The position numbers and the translations under genes were made by a program. This document shows positions 51,562-60,040 of a DNA stretch of 64,000 nucleotides, piece by piece (position 1 is the first letter of the stretch; each line of letters starts with the position of its first letter). A model generated the notes under the pieces. The model saw only the letters and a program-made list of their open reading frames with translations. It ran no database searches and was not told the DNA's origin. The stretch comes from Holophagaceae bacterium (GTDB lineage: Bacteria; Acidobacteriota; Holophagae; Holophagales; Holophagaceae), in contig JAFNAB010000014.1 of assembly GCA_017859955.1 (NCBI GenBank), positions 1 through 64,000 on the forward strand, in the 5' to 3' direction.

Positions 51562-52302
51562 ATGGATCTGATCCTCTCCGATATCCACTCGAATCTGCAG
51601 GCCCTGAATGTCGTGCTGAGATACGCCCGTCGCCGGGCCATCCAGCGTTTCGTGTTCCTGGGGGATGTGGTGGGTTATGGGGCCCAGCCCAATCAAGTGT
51701 TGGACAAGATCCAGGACTTGAAGCCCAGGTTCATGGTTCGGGGCAATCACGACCGGGCCTGTTCGGTGCGGGGGGCTGACCAGCACTTCAGTCTGCCGGC
51801 CAAGGGTGCCGCCCATTGGACCCGGGAGCGCCTCTCCCGGGCGAACCTCCGGGTTCTGCGGAACCTGCCTGCCGGTCCCATGACCGTGGGGGAGGACTAC
51901 GTGATCTCCCATGGTTCTCCCCTGGATGAGGATGCCTACCTGCTGCATCCCCAGGATGCCCTGGAGGCCTTCGATGGCTTTGAAGGGCCTCTCTGCTTCT
52001 TTGGTCACACCCATCTTCCCTGCTGTTTCGAGCTGGATGAGGCCGCCTGTGTGCTCACGCCCTACCTGCTGGATCCAGGGGTATGGTTCCAGCTCCGCCC
52101 GGGCTGCAGGTACCTGGTCAATCCCGGTTCGGTGGGTCAACCCAGGGACAGGGATCCCCGTCTATCCTTTATGACCTACGACGCGAGGAAGAAGCGGCTC
52201 AAGCTCCACCGCCTGGATTACGATCATTCTGGGGCCGCCCGCGAGATCCTCGAAGCTCGCCTCCATCCCAATCTCGCTGAACGCCTTTTCTACGGAATAT
52301 GA
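51562..52302 (+). CDS. Metallophosphoesterase (YfcE/calcineurin-like)
   Basis: 246 residues. The five metal-binding blocks are present: LILSDIHSNLQAL, FLGDVVGYG, VRGNHD, VISHGSP and FFGHTHLP, followed by NPGSVGQPRD. It hydrolyses phosphate esters using two metals; substrate unknown. Its stop overlaps the start of the PilZ gene (ATGA). The short leader does not contain obvious promoter hexamers. Confidence 0.9.
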   Translation: MDLILSDIHSNLQALNVVLRYARRRAIQRFVFLGDVVGYGAQPNQVLDKIQDLKPRFMVRGNHDRACSVRGADQHFSLPAKGAAHWTRERLSRANLRVLRNLPAGPMTVGEDYVISHGSPLDEDAYLLHPQDALEAFDGFEGPLCFFGHTHLPCCFELDEAACVLTPYLLDPGVWFQLRPGCRYLVNPGSVGQPRDRDPRLSFMTYDARKKRLKLHRLDYDHSGAAREILEARLHPNLAERLFYGI

Positions 52303-53018
52303 GGACCCCTATGGACAGCTCGCCTGCCGCTGAAAACATGGAACTGGATGCCCTGCTGATCGCCGCAGGCAAGGTTGCCTCTCCTGCCAGCCTCCGGGAA
52401 TCCGGAAGCCTCAGGATGCTCGGGGACCTCCAGCTCCACTCCCTGGAGCCGGGCAAGTGGCTGCTCTTCAAGGGGGCCAAGCGGCGGGACCAGCACCCCC
52501 CGGCCGGGACGGTGCTGACCCTTTCCCTCATCCTCGGGGGAGAGTGCTATGCCCTTCGCACCACCATGGGGGAGCCACTCTCGTCCCCCGTTGAAACGGG
52601 TCCCCTCGTCCGGGTGTCCTGGCCTACCGAAATCCTTGAGCGCCATCGCGCTGAGGATCTTCGGGTCGCGTCTCCCGGGTTGCCCGCTCTGGACGCCCAG
52701 GTGAGCGTCGGGGGTCGCCTGTACGCCGCCAAGCTCCTGAATCTTTCGGAAACCGGTATCGGCCTGGGCTTCCCCCAGTCCTTCCCCCTGGTGCTCCGGG
52801 CCCATTTGGATGTGGAGACCTTCCTGCCGGGAGGCATCCCCTTCCAGATCACCGGGGAAGTCCGCCACATGGAGATTCTGGAGGGCGAGAGCCTTCCCCT
52901 CCGGGTCGGCGTGGTCATGGGCAGCATGGAGGGAGCCGCCCGTGAAGGGATGCGCCGTTTCATCCAGGCCCGGCGGACCATGCTGTCGGACATGCTGCGC
53001 AAACCCAGCGATCGATGA
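52299..53018 (+). CDS. PilZ-domain c-di-GMP-binding protein
   Basis: 239 residues. A YcgR-like N-terminal beta domain (about 40-110) is followed by a C-terminal PilZ domain with the c-di-GMP motifs RHRAEDLRV (R-x-x-x-R type) and LLNLSETGIGLGF (N-x-S-x-x-G). It may read c-di-GMP levels in the cytoplasm. It overlaps both neighbours by four bases, coupling it to the phosphoesterase and to the deacetylase gene. Possible role in controlling surface polysaccharide modification. Confidence 0.85.
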   Translation: MRTPMDSSPAAENMELDALLIAAGKVASPASLRESGSLRMLGDLQLHSLEPGKWLLFKGAKRRDQHPPAGTVLTLSLILGGECYALRTTMGEPLSSPVETGPLVRVSWPTEILERHRAEDLRVASPGLPALDAQVSVGGRLYAAKLLNLSETGIGLGFPQSFPLVLRAHLDVETFLPGGIPFQITGEVRHMEILEGESLPLRVGVVMGSMEGAAREGMRRFIQARRTMLSDMLRKPSDR

Positions 53019-53905
53019 AGACCCTCAGCCTTCGGGTCGACGTGGACACCCTGGATGGTACCCTTCAGGGCATTCCCAACCTGCTCAGGCTGCTGGATCG
53101 CCACGGAGTGCGGGCCAGCTTCTACTTCTCCCTGGGGCCTGACAGTTCAGGCAAGGCCATCCGCCGGATCTTCCGGAAGGGTTTTTTCGCCAAGATGCGC
53201 CGCACCAACGCCGGGCAGCTCTATACCTGGCGGACCATGATGTACGGCGTGCTGCTCCCGGCTCCCATCATCCACCGCCGGGCTGCTTCGGAAATGCGCA
53301 GTGTGCTGGAGGCGGGGCACGAGGTGGCCATCCACGCCTGGGACCATGTCCAGTACCACGACCTCCTGGATCGCAAGTCCCGGCAGTGGCTCTCGGACTG
53401 GTTCGCCTCCGCCCATGGGGCCTTCCAGGATGTATTCGGCATTCCCGCCAAGGGGGCGGTCAGCCCCGCCTGGCGCTGCAATGACACGACCCTTCAGCTC
53501 CAGGAAGCTTACGGCATGGATTACGCCGGGGACTGCCGGGGAACCCGGGCCTTCTATCCGATCGTGGAGGGCCAGACCCTCAAGACCCTCCAGATTCCGA
53601 CGACCCTGCCCACCATGGACGAGCTGCTGGGTCTGGAGGGGCGGGGCCCAGTCGAGGTGAACACCGAGATCCTGGACCTCCTCCGGGAAGACGCCCTGAA
53701 TGTCTACGCCCTGCATACCGAGGTGGAGGGCGGTGCCCTCCAGGAGGCCTTCGATGCCTTCCTCCGAGGGCTGAAGGAGCGGGAGGTCCGGGTCAGGACC
53801 CATGCGGATTGGCTGCCGGAACTGCTGGCCCAGGGCCCGCCCGCGGCGGAAATCACCCGGCGCGAGATCCCCGGCAGGGCAGGATGGGTGAGCTTCGGGC
53901 CCTGA
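53015..53905 (+). CDS. ArnD-like polysaccharide deacetylase
   Basis: 296 residues. It follows the ArnD pattern (lipid A Ara4N pathway deformylase): LSLRVDVDTLDGTLQGIPNLL, RASFYFSLGPDSSG, and GHEVAIHAWDHVQYHD (zinc His residues), then AVSPAWRCNDTT and LNVYALHTEVEG. ArnD works with ArnA, ArnB, ArnC and ArnT, none of which are visible here. A different deacetylation substrate on the lipid or sugar side is therefore possible. It overlaps the PilZ gene by four bases; tRNA-Arg follows 25 bases later. Confidence 0.75.
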   Translation: MKTLSLRVDVDTLDGTLQGIPNLLRLLDRHGVRASFYFSLGPDSSGKAIRRIFRKGFFAKMRRTNAGQLYTWRTMMYGVLLPAPIIHRRAASEMRSVLEAGHEVAIHAWDHVQYHDLLDRKSRQWLSDWFASAHGAFQDVFGIPAKGAVSPAWRCNDTTLQLQEAYGMDYAGDCRGTRAFYPIVEGQTLKTLQIPTTLPTMDELLGLEGRGPVEVNTEILDLLREDALNVYALHTEVEGGALQEAFDAFLRGLKEREVRVRTHADWLPELLAQGPPAAEITRREIPGRAGWVSFGP

Positions 53906-53930
53906 TCCATGGCAGAATGAACATTCCCGG

Positions 53931-54007
53931 GTGCCCATAGCTCAGGTGGATAGAGCAGCTGCCTTCTAAGCAGCAGGTCGCAGGTTCGAGTCCTGCTGGG
54001 CGCACCA
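53931..54007 (+). tRNA. tRNA-Arg (anticodon TCT)
   Basis: The acceptor stem GTGCCCA pairs with TGGGCGC (one G-T pair). The anticodon arm GCTGC-CTTCTAA-GCAGC has anticodon TCT, the T-arm is GCAGGTTCGAGTCCTGC, and CCA is encoded. It reads AGA codons. Confidence 0.96.
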
Positions 54008-54028
54008 TCCTTCGGAAGCCGAGCCTTC

Positions 54029-55141
54029 ATGTCTCCAGACGTCCGCCGCCCCATCGATCGACTGCTCCTCTTCTTCACCCTCATGTTGATCGTGGTGGGG
54101 ATGGTCTGGATCTATTCCGCCTCGGCCATCAAGGCCTCGGAGCACAACTCCGCCGCCACGGCCTTCCTGGTGCGCCAGCTCATCGGCGGCTTCATTGGGC
54201 TCTCCCTGATGTTGGCGTTGAGCCAGGTGGATCTCACGGTCCTTCGGGATCACCCCCGGCCGCTCCAGATCCTGTATTTCGTTTCCATCCTGGGCCTGCT
54301 GGCGGTTTTCGCCTTTCCTGCGGTCAATCATGCCCATCGGTGGGTCCGTGTCCTGGGCCAGAGCATCCAGCCTTCGGAACTCTTTAAACCCCTGGCAGTG
54401 CTTATTGCATCGTGGTGGATGGTCAAATATCGCGAGGCCTGGGGGCGGCGCCAGGACGCCATTCCCAAGCTCGTAACCCTGATGGGGATTCTGGTCATCC
54501 CCCTGGGTTTGATCCTGAAGGAGCCGGACTTCGGCACGACCTTTCTCATCGTCTTTGTCACCATGCTGGTGGTCTTCCTGGGGGGCGCACCCCGTTGGAT
54601 CTTTGCGGTGGCCGTCCCGGTCCTCGGGGCCGTGGGAGCGGCCTTCATCGTCACTTCGCCCTACCGTCGGGATCGGGTGATCAGCTTTCTCAATCCTGAG
54701 GCGGATCCTCTGGGGAAGGGGCATCAGGCCCTCCAGAGCCTCGTGGCGGTGGGGAACGGCGGACTCTTTGGGGTTGGGCTGGGAGCGGGTCGCCAGAAGC
54801 TCTTTTTCCTGCCTGAGGCTCACACAGACTTCATCTATGCCGTCATTGGTGAAGAGGCCGGATTTGTGGGTTCGGTGCTTGTCCTGGTCCTCTTCCTGGC
54901 GGTTCTCATCCGGGGGTACCGCATCGCTCGCCGATGCCGGGACGCCTTCCTGCGGCTTTGCGCCATGGGCTTCACCCTGCTCCTGGTTGTACAGGCCTTC
55001 ATGAACATCAGTGTGGTGCTCAGCCTGGCGCCCAATAAGGGGATTCCACTACCCTTCATCAGCTACGGCAGTTCCAGTCTGATTGCGTCCCTGGCCTCTC
55101 TGGGGCTGCTGCTCTCCATCAGCAAGGAAACAGGTGAGTGA
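54029..55141 (+). CDS. ftsW: FtsW/RodA/SpoVE-family peptidoglycan glycosyltransferase
   Basis: 370 residues with about ten transmembrane segments. SEDS family signatures: HRWVRVLGQSIQPSELFKPL, LKEPDFGTTFLIVFV (the catalytic Asp), YRRDRVISFLNPEADPLGKG and the C-terminal APNKGIPLPFISYGSSSLI. It polymerises lipid II in the inner membrane. FtsW versus RodA cannot be decided by eye; no dcw genes surround it, and rodZ is 7 kb away, so RodA is an open alternative. It follows tRNA-Arg and overlaps the convergent methyltransferase gene by 23 bases. Confidence 0.88.
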   Translation: MSPDVRRPIDRLLLFFTLMLIVVGMVWIYSASAIKASEHNSAATAFLVRQLIGGFIGLSLMLALSQVDLTVLRDHPRPLQILYFVSILGLLAVFAFPAVNHAHRWVRVLGQSIQPSELFKPLAVLIASWWMVKYREAWGRRQDAIPKLVTLMGILVIPLGLILKEPDFGTTFLIVFVTMLVVFLGGAPRWIFAVAVPVLGAVGAAFIVTSPYRRDRVISFLNPEADPLGKGHQALQSLVAVGNGGLFGVGLGAGRQKLFFLPEAHTDFIYAVIGEEAGFVGSVLVLVLFLAVLIRGYRIARRCRDAFLRLCAMGFTLLLVVQAFMNISVVLSLAPNKGIPLPFISYGSSSLIASLASLGLLLSISKETGE

Positions 55142-55985
55142 TCACCCACTGGGCAACCGGGATGCTGAGGCCGTTTCCCAGCAGCTTGTACCGTTGGGTG
55201 CGTCCTAAGCTTTCCGGGAAGTCGAAACCGGAAGGCAGGCCCATCAGTCTGGCGACTTCCCTGGGGGAGAACCTGCGGATTCCCTGTGGGGTCCGAAGGA
55301 ATGGGCCGCTGCCGACAAAGCGCTTGCCGTAGCCCCCGATGAAACAGGCCGAGATATCGTCTTCCGGACGGACCAGGGCGAGGCCTGGGCCGTGTTGTGC
55401 ACTTTGCTCGGAGCTTAGGTACAGGCTGCAGTCCTCAAGGGGATCCAGGAATACCGCCAGTGGAGGTCTGGTCAGGACCGGAAGGGGCAGGGCCGGGAGT
55501 GGGCGCCTGGAAGCCACCAAGTAGACCCGAGGGCGGAGATTTGGTATGCCAAAGCCCGTGGGGCAAAGCTGGAACTCACGCCAGTGCATCTTTTCAGCGC
55601 GCAGACGGGAGCAGAGTAGCTCGTGAGCCTGCGATCCCAGGAAGCCCACGACGTTCTCCAGTACCAGGTGGTCTGGAGGGAGTATGGTCATCAGATCCAT
55701 GAGGTGCAGGAAGGCCCTGGATCGAAGGTCCTCCAGGCCCCGGTGGGCCCCCATCCGGCAGAAGGGCTGGCAGGGGGGGCTCATGAGCCAGGTGTCCGCT
55801 TTCAGCCCCGCGATCAGGTCCGGATCCAGGGTGGCGATTTCGCGATCCAGGGGCCTGTCTCCATGGTTGTGCGCGTAGGTGGCATTGGCGCCCGGGCTGA
55901 TATCGAAGGCCCTCGAAACGGTGCCTCGATGGCCAAGGGCATAGCGCCATCCGCCGATGCCGGAAAAGAACTCGATGGCTCTCAT
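55119..55985 (-). CDS. Dnmt2/TRDMT1-type cytosine-5 methyltransferase (probable tRNA C38 enzyme)
   Basis: 288 residues, about the length of compact Dnmt2 proteins. Motif I EFFSGIGGWRYAL, motif IV SPPCQPFCRMGAHRG with catalytic Cys, motif VI HLVLENVVGF, motif VIII RPRVYLVASR, and motif X LLGNGLSIPVAQWVI are complete. Between motifs VIII and IX there is ACFIGGYGKRFVGSG, the counterpart of the CFT-KGYG-G signature of Dnmt2 instead of a DNA target-recognition domain. Dnmt2 of Geobacter sulfurreducens methylates C38 of tRNA-Glu. No restriction enzyme gene is adjacent. Tail-to-tail overlap with ftsW. Confidence 0.85.
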   Translation of the reverse strand: MRAIEFFSGIGGWRYALGHRGTVSRAFDISPGANATYAHNHGDRPLDREIATLDPDLIAGLKADTWLMSPPCQPFCRMGAHRGLEDLRSRAFLHLMDLMTILPPDHLVLENVVGFLGSQAHELLCSRLRAEKMHWREFQLCPTGFGIPNLRPRVYLVASRRPLPALPLPVLTRPPLAVFLDPLEDCSLYLSSEQSAQHGPGLALVRPEDDISACFIGGYGKRFVGSGPFLRTPQGIRRFSPREVARLMGLPSGFDFPESLGRTQRYKLLGNGLSIPVAQWVITHLFPC

Positions 55986-56547
55986 TGAGGGGGGCTGAAG
56001 GTTCTATTTTTATTATTAAATAATATCATATTTTAAAACCCATTCACTCCGCGATCTGAATGTTAATGCTCTGTGCTCGTAATATCATCCGCGGATAGTC
56101 AAGCGGGACGCGCTTTTTTCCGTCCGGATAGATTGGTCATATCAAAAAAGACGGTCAGAGGCCAGGTTTCCCCTGTTACCATGGTCACAACTTGGAGGAT
56201 TCGGGTTCCTGATCACCGGAACCTCTCCTGGTGATAGTGTAATCCCTGTGCGAATCTGCGTCCGGGCAGGCCTTCGGCCGGGACCAGAATGGACATGATT
56301 CGAAGTGCCAGACTGAACGCCGAAATGTTGACTAAGCGCCCCATAACCCCGTCTTTAGGTAGTGTCTTGGGGGTTTTTGCGGGATGCAACGCTTCTGTGA
56401 GGTATGCCTCTGTGATGAGGAACTCTGCCCAATAAATCTCCAGAGCTGGGCTGGGCATGGCTTTGTCTTGAATTGGATTTTTGATCACGCTTGTTTTGGA
56501 ATCTCATTAACCGGGGCATTTGCCCGCAACTCTTCAGGTTGGAACCC
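55986..56547. promoter_or_regulatory. 0.56 kb intergenic region between the Dnmt2 and ackA genes
   Basis: The two genes diverge from here. The Dnmt2 side is very AT-rich (56005-56040, with a palindromic ATTATTAAATAAT), which is likely the promoter area. The middle has lower GC and no recognised structured RNA. A minus-strand open frame of 91 codons (56213-56488) was judged unlikely to be a gene. Confidence 0.4.
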
Positions 56548-57804
56548 ATGGATACACAGCATCCGGAAAAATACATCCTCGTGATCAATTGCGGGAGTTC
56601 TTCCCTCAAATACGAGGTCTTCAAGATGCCTCAGCGGGAAAGCCTTGGTAAGGGCCTGGTGGAGCGCATCGGTGACTGCTCGGGGTTCCTGGCTCAGACC
56701 TCGCCCCGGGGCGAGATCCGCATCGAACAGCCCATTGCTGATCACAACGTGGCCATGGCTTTGGTGGCCAAGGCTCTGGTCGATGAGGAGTCCGGCATCG
56801 TGGATTCCCTCTCTGCCATACACGGCGTCGGCCATCGGGTCGTCCACGGTGGTGAGAAGTTCGCCAGCTCCGTGGCCATCAATGATGATGTGATGGAGGC
56901 CCTTCAGGAGAATGTGGAGCTGGCCCCCCTCCATAACCCCGCCAATATCATCGGCATCGAGGAGATCACCCGCCTCCTGCCCCATGTCGGTCAGGTCGGT
57001 GTCTTTGATACCGCCTTCCACCAGACCATGCCTCCCGCCGCCTATCTCTACGGTCTGCCCCGGGAGTTCTACGACAAGTACCGGATCCGCCGTTACGGAT
57101 TCCACGGCACCAGTCACCGCTTCGTGGCGGGCCGCGCCCTTAACTTGATGAAGCGGGTCGCCGAGAACACCAACCTGATCACCTGCCACCTGGGGAACGG
57201 TGCCTCTGTCACCGCCATCGAGAGTGGCCGCTCCATTGACACCTCCATGGGCTTTACCCCTCTGGAAGGCGTCATGATGGGCACCCGCAGCGGCGATATC
57301 GATCCCTCTATCCTGGGCTTCCTGGAGGATCGGGGCTATTCCTCCAAGGATCTGCAGAGCATTCTCAACAAGAAGAGCGGCCTGCTGGGACTCTCCGGTG
57401 TTTCCAACGATCTTCGCGACGTGGAAAAGGCTGCCCAGGAGGGCAATGCTAATGCCGAGGAGGCCCTTGAGGTCTTCGCCCACAAGGTCCGCAAGTACAT
57501 CGGCGCCTACGCCGCCGAGCTGGTCAAGGTGGACGGCCTGGTCTTCACCGGCGGCATCGGCCAGTGGGGCGCCAAGATGCGTGCCCGCATCTGCCGCCGC
57601 CTGGAGCACCTGGGCATCGTCATGGACTACAACCTGAATGGCCACATGGGTGGGTCAGAAGGGATTGTTTCCCACAACTACTCCAGGACCACCATTCTCG
57701 TGGTGCCCACCAACGAAGAGCTCCAGATCGCCATGGACACCTTCGAGATCCTGTACCCCTGCGGCCACGGGGACTGCCGGCGAAAGACCGACGCTCACGT
57801 GTAG
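56548..57804 (+). CDS. ackA: Acetate kinase
   Basis: 418 residues from the ATG at 56548. ASKHA-family motifs: ILVINCGSSSLKYEVF, GHRVVHGGEKF, FDTAFHQTMPP, YGFHGTSHRFV, ITCHLGNGASV, GVMMGTRSGDIDPS and VFTGGIGQWG. It interconverts acetyl phosphate and acetate with ATP synthesis, giving energy from the acetyl-CoA made by catabolic enzymes such as the thiolase. A phosphotransacetylase gene is not in the window. It ends with a good terminator hairpin. Confidence 0.96.
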   Translation: MDTQHPEKYILVINCGSSSLKYEVFKMPQRESLGKGLVERIGDCSGFLAQTSPRGEIRIEQPIADHNVAMALVAKALVDEESGIVDSLSAIHGVGHRVVHGGEKFASSVAINDDVMEALQENVELAPLHNPANIIGIEEITRLLPHVGQVGVFDTAFHQTMPPAAYLYGLPREFYDKYRIRRYGFHGTSHRFVAGRALNLMKRVAENTNLITCHLGNGASVTAIESGRSIDTSMGFTPLEGVMMGTRSGDIDPSILGFLEDRGYSSKDLQSILNKKSGLLGLSGVSNDLRDVEKAAQEGNANAEEALEVFAHKVRKYIGAYAAELVKVDGLVFTGGIGQWGAKMRARICRRLEHLGIVMDYNLNGHMGGSEGIVSHNYSRTTILVVPTNEELQIAMDTFEILYPCGHGDCRRKTDAHV

Positions 57805-57818
57805 GACACTCCGAAGAG

Positions 57819-57845
57819 AAGGCCCCGGTTTCCGGGGCCTTCCTT
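57819..57845. terminator. Terminator between ackA and the LPP20-like gene
   Basis: Ten-base-pair stem AAGGCCCCGG/CCGGGGCCTT around TTT, followed by CCTTT on the plus strand. It probably serves both convergent genes. Confidence 0.8.
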
Positions 57846-57847
57846 TA

Positions 57848-58900
57848 TCAGTTGACCAGTTCCGCCAGCCATTGGCCCAGGGTTGATTCCAGCTTGGCCT
57901 TGTAGTCCTTGAGGAGCCTCTGGTCGGCCTGGAATTCGCTGACACCCACGCCCTTGGCTTCGATCACCGTGGATTCGTACTGGGTGCCTGCCCGATCCGC
58001 CAGGGTGATCTCCAGGATTCCCCGGGCCACGATGAAGTCGGCGCTGTGGTCATATTCCCACCAACGACGCTTGCGGATATCCCAGGCCTGACGGTTTCCC
58101 TGGAACCGGAGGTTCAGGGTGAATTCGGCATTGCTCTCGGCCCATCCCAGGCCCTGCTTGAGGACGGCATTGCGCACCAGGGTGGCCACATCGCCCCCCA
58201 TGCCCAGGTCCTTGTCGCCGCCGACGCACATGGTCAGGGAGTTGCGCAGGCGGTCCAGAAGGCGGTCCACGGCAAGTTTGAGGTCTCTTACCCCACGGCG
58301 AAGGGCAGGGTCAGCTCCCCCTGCTGAAATGAGCCCGGCCATATCATCCAGTTTGTCCATTTCCGTCTGAGCGCTCTTGAGGGTCTGGAGGCGCTTCAGT
58401 CTTTCCCTTGGGCCACCGCTGGTCCCTTCCTCAATGGCCAAGTCGTGCTTCATGGCCTCAAAGCGATTCCGAAGTTCCTTTTCGGCGGCGGGTACATCCA
58501 GGTAGGCCAAGGCGTAGGCCGTGTCACCCTTCCGGTCCACCCATGTCTCCTCAACCACCAGGCCCGGCAGTTCGACGGCTTGGGTCTGGATCGTCGAATC
58601 CTGGCTCAGGGTCTGGGTGGAGCTTCCAGAAGCAGGGCTTCCACCCTGACGCTGGACCACGGCGTGCGTGGACAGGTGGGTGTCACCCTTGACCGAGGCC
58701 CGCAGTCTGGAGATGACCTCCACACGGGCGTTCTGGGAAGCCTGGCGGACCGCCTGCCCTTCCGTTGGGGCCACCGGGGCGAGTCCCACGGCGTAGACCC
58801 GCCCTGGGGCGCTGGGCAGCAGGTTGACCCAGGGGGGCTGGATCCGGCTCTGGGCCATGACCAGGCTGGGGACGCACAGTGCGAACGCGAGAGCTTTCAT
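57848..58900 (-). CDS. LPP20-domain secreted protein
   Basis: 350 residues with a signal peptide (MKALAFALCVPSLVMAQS) but no lipobox. The mature start PPWVNLLPSAPGRVYAVGLA and the following helix AVRQASQNARVEVISRLRASV are the LPP20 domain pattern. A second part (about 250-350) is beta-rich. LPP20 proteins are periplasmic or surface proteins of unclear function, often next to CsgG-type secretion proteins. It is divergent from the csgG-like gene, 206 bases away. Confidence 0.78.
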   Translation of the reverse strand: MKALAFALCVPSLVMAQSRIQPPWVNLLPSAPGRVYAVGLAPVAPTEGQAVRQASQNARVEVISRLRASVKGDTHLSTHAVVQRQGGSPASGSSTQTLSQDSTIQTQAVELPGLVVEETWVDRKGDTAYALAYLDVPAAEKELRNRFEAMKHDLAIEEGTSGGPRERLKRLQTLKSAQTEMDKLDDMAGLISAGGADPALRRGVRDLKLAVDRLLDRLRNSLTMCVGGDKDLGMGGDVATLVRNAVLKQGLGWAESNAEFTLNLRFQGNRQAWDIRKRRWWEYDHSADFIVARGILEITLADRAGTQYESTVIEAKGVGVSEFQADQRLLKDYKAKLESTLGQWLAELVN

Positions 58901-59106
58901 GGGCTGCCTCCTGGCGGGAATCGTCCCAGGTTAGCACTGTGTCACTTCCATGGTTTGAAGTCGTGGGCCGGATGGGGCCTTTCTGTCGAAAAAATCCCAT
59001 CCCGGCTCAGCTTGCGAGGGTGGAACCTGGGGTATAGACTGAGCCCGAACCTATTCATGTCGTTCCTAGGCAACAGCTTTCCACCCGACTCAAGAAGGAG
59101 AACTCT

Positions 59107-60006
59107 ATGTTTAAGAAGATTGCCGGGGCTTTGCTCTGTGCCCTGGGGATGGCCGTGCCCGGCTTCTCTGCTGGAGAACCCAGCCTGGCTGTCCTTCCCC
59201 TCAGAGGTACCATCAGCAACAACTTCCTGGTGGACCAGGATCAGATCAACAACGCCGTCACCTCAGCCTTCCTGAATACCCGGCGTTTCACCATGGTCGA
59301 GCGCTCCCAGATTGGTGCACTCCTCCAGGAGGGCAAGTTCCAGAGCTCGGGGCTGGTGGATGATGCCACTGCCGTTGCGCTAGGAAAGCAGCTGGGCGTG
59401 AAATACGTGATCGTGGGCTCCTGCAAGGCTGACAACAGCGCCTCCAGGGAGGTTTCCGGAACCAAGCTCGCCCTGGGCGCCGGTCTGGCCAAGCTCGGAT
59501 TCAAGAACAAGAACGAGGTGGCGGACAGTTCCGAAACGCAGTTCTGGCAAGCCAACATCAAGGTATCCCTGCGCATGGTGGACGTGGCCACCGGCAAGAT
59601 TGAGCAGGCCTTTGACGCCTCCGGGGAGGCCCGAACGATGAACCGCGGCAAGTCTGCCAAGGAAGCCACCGACAAGATGGAGGCCAACCTGGAGGCCAAG
59701 GTGAGAGGGTCTGCGGTGGCAGCCCAGACCGGATATGTCATTAAAGTCTACTCTCCCAGCGAACTCCTGATCGATCTCGGCAGCAGCCACGGTCTGAAGG
59801 CCGATGGCAGGGTTCAGGTCTGTCGTCGTGAGGAAGACATCGTGCACCCTGTCACGGGGAAGACCATTCGTGGCAAGAAGGTGGTGCTGGCCACCTACCG
59901 GGTAAAGTCGCTCGACGAAGAGACCTCCGTCGTGGTGGTCGAGGGCGCAGCTCCCAACAGTGTCAAACCTGGGCAGATCGTGGAAGTGGTCGCCGCTTCC
60001 CGCTAG
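59107..60006 (+). CDS. CsgG/HfaB-family outer-membrane lipoprotein-like protein
   Basis: 299 residues with a signal peptide (MFKKIAGALLCALGMAVPGFS), no clear lipobox cysteine. The domain pattern SLAVLPLRGTISNNFLVD, RRFTMVERSQIGALLQEGKF, LGKQLGVKYVIVGSCK and VSLRMVDVATGKIEQAFDAS matches CsgG/HfaB/curli-export proteins. In E. coli CsgG forms the curli secretion pore; proteins lacking the lipobox may be periplasmic relatives. A C-terminal beta extension (LLIDLGSSHGLKADGRVQVC) follows. It is 34 bases upstream of an LPP20 lipoprotein gene. Confidence 0.82.
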   Translation: MFKKIAGALLCALGMAVPGFSAGEPSLAVLPLRGTISNNFLVDQDQINNAVTSAFLNTRRFTMVERSQIGALLQEGKFQSSGLVDDATAVALGKQLGVKYVIVGSCKADNSASREVSGTKLALGAGLAKLGFKNKNEVADSSETQFWQANIKVSLRMVDVATGKIEQAFDASGEARTMNRGKSAKEATDKMEANLEAKVRGSAVAAQTGYVIKVYSPSELLIDLGSSHGLKADGRVQVCRREEDIVHPVTGKTIRGKKVVLATYRVKSLDEETSVVVVEGAAPNSVKPGQIVEVVAASR

Positions 60007-60040
60007 CATTCCCGTTCCCATCCATAGTGAAGGAGCATCC

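Noticed and set aside
56213-56488. 91-codon minus-strand frame upstream of ackA
   Set aside because: No family match and no ribosome site; its upstream half would overlap the ackA promoter region.
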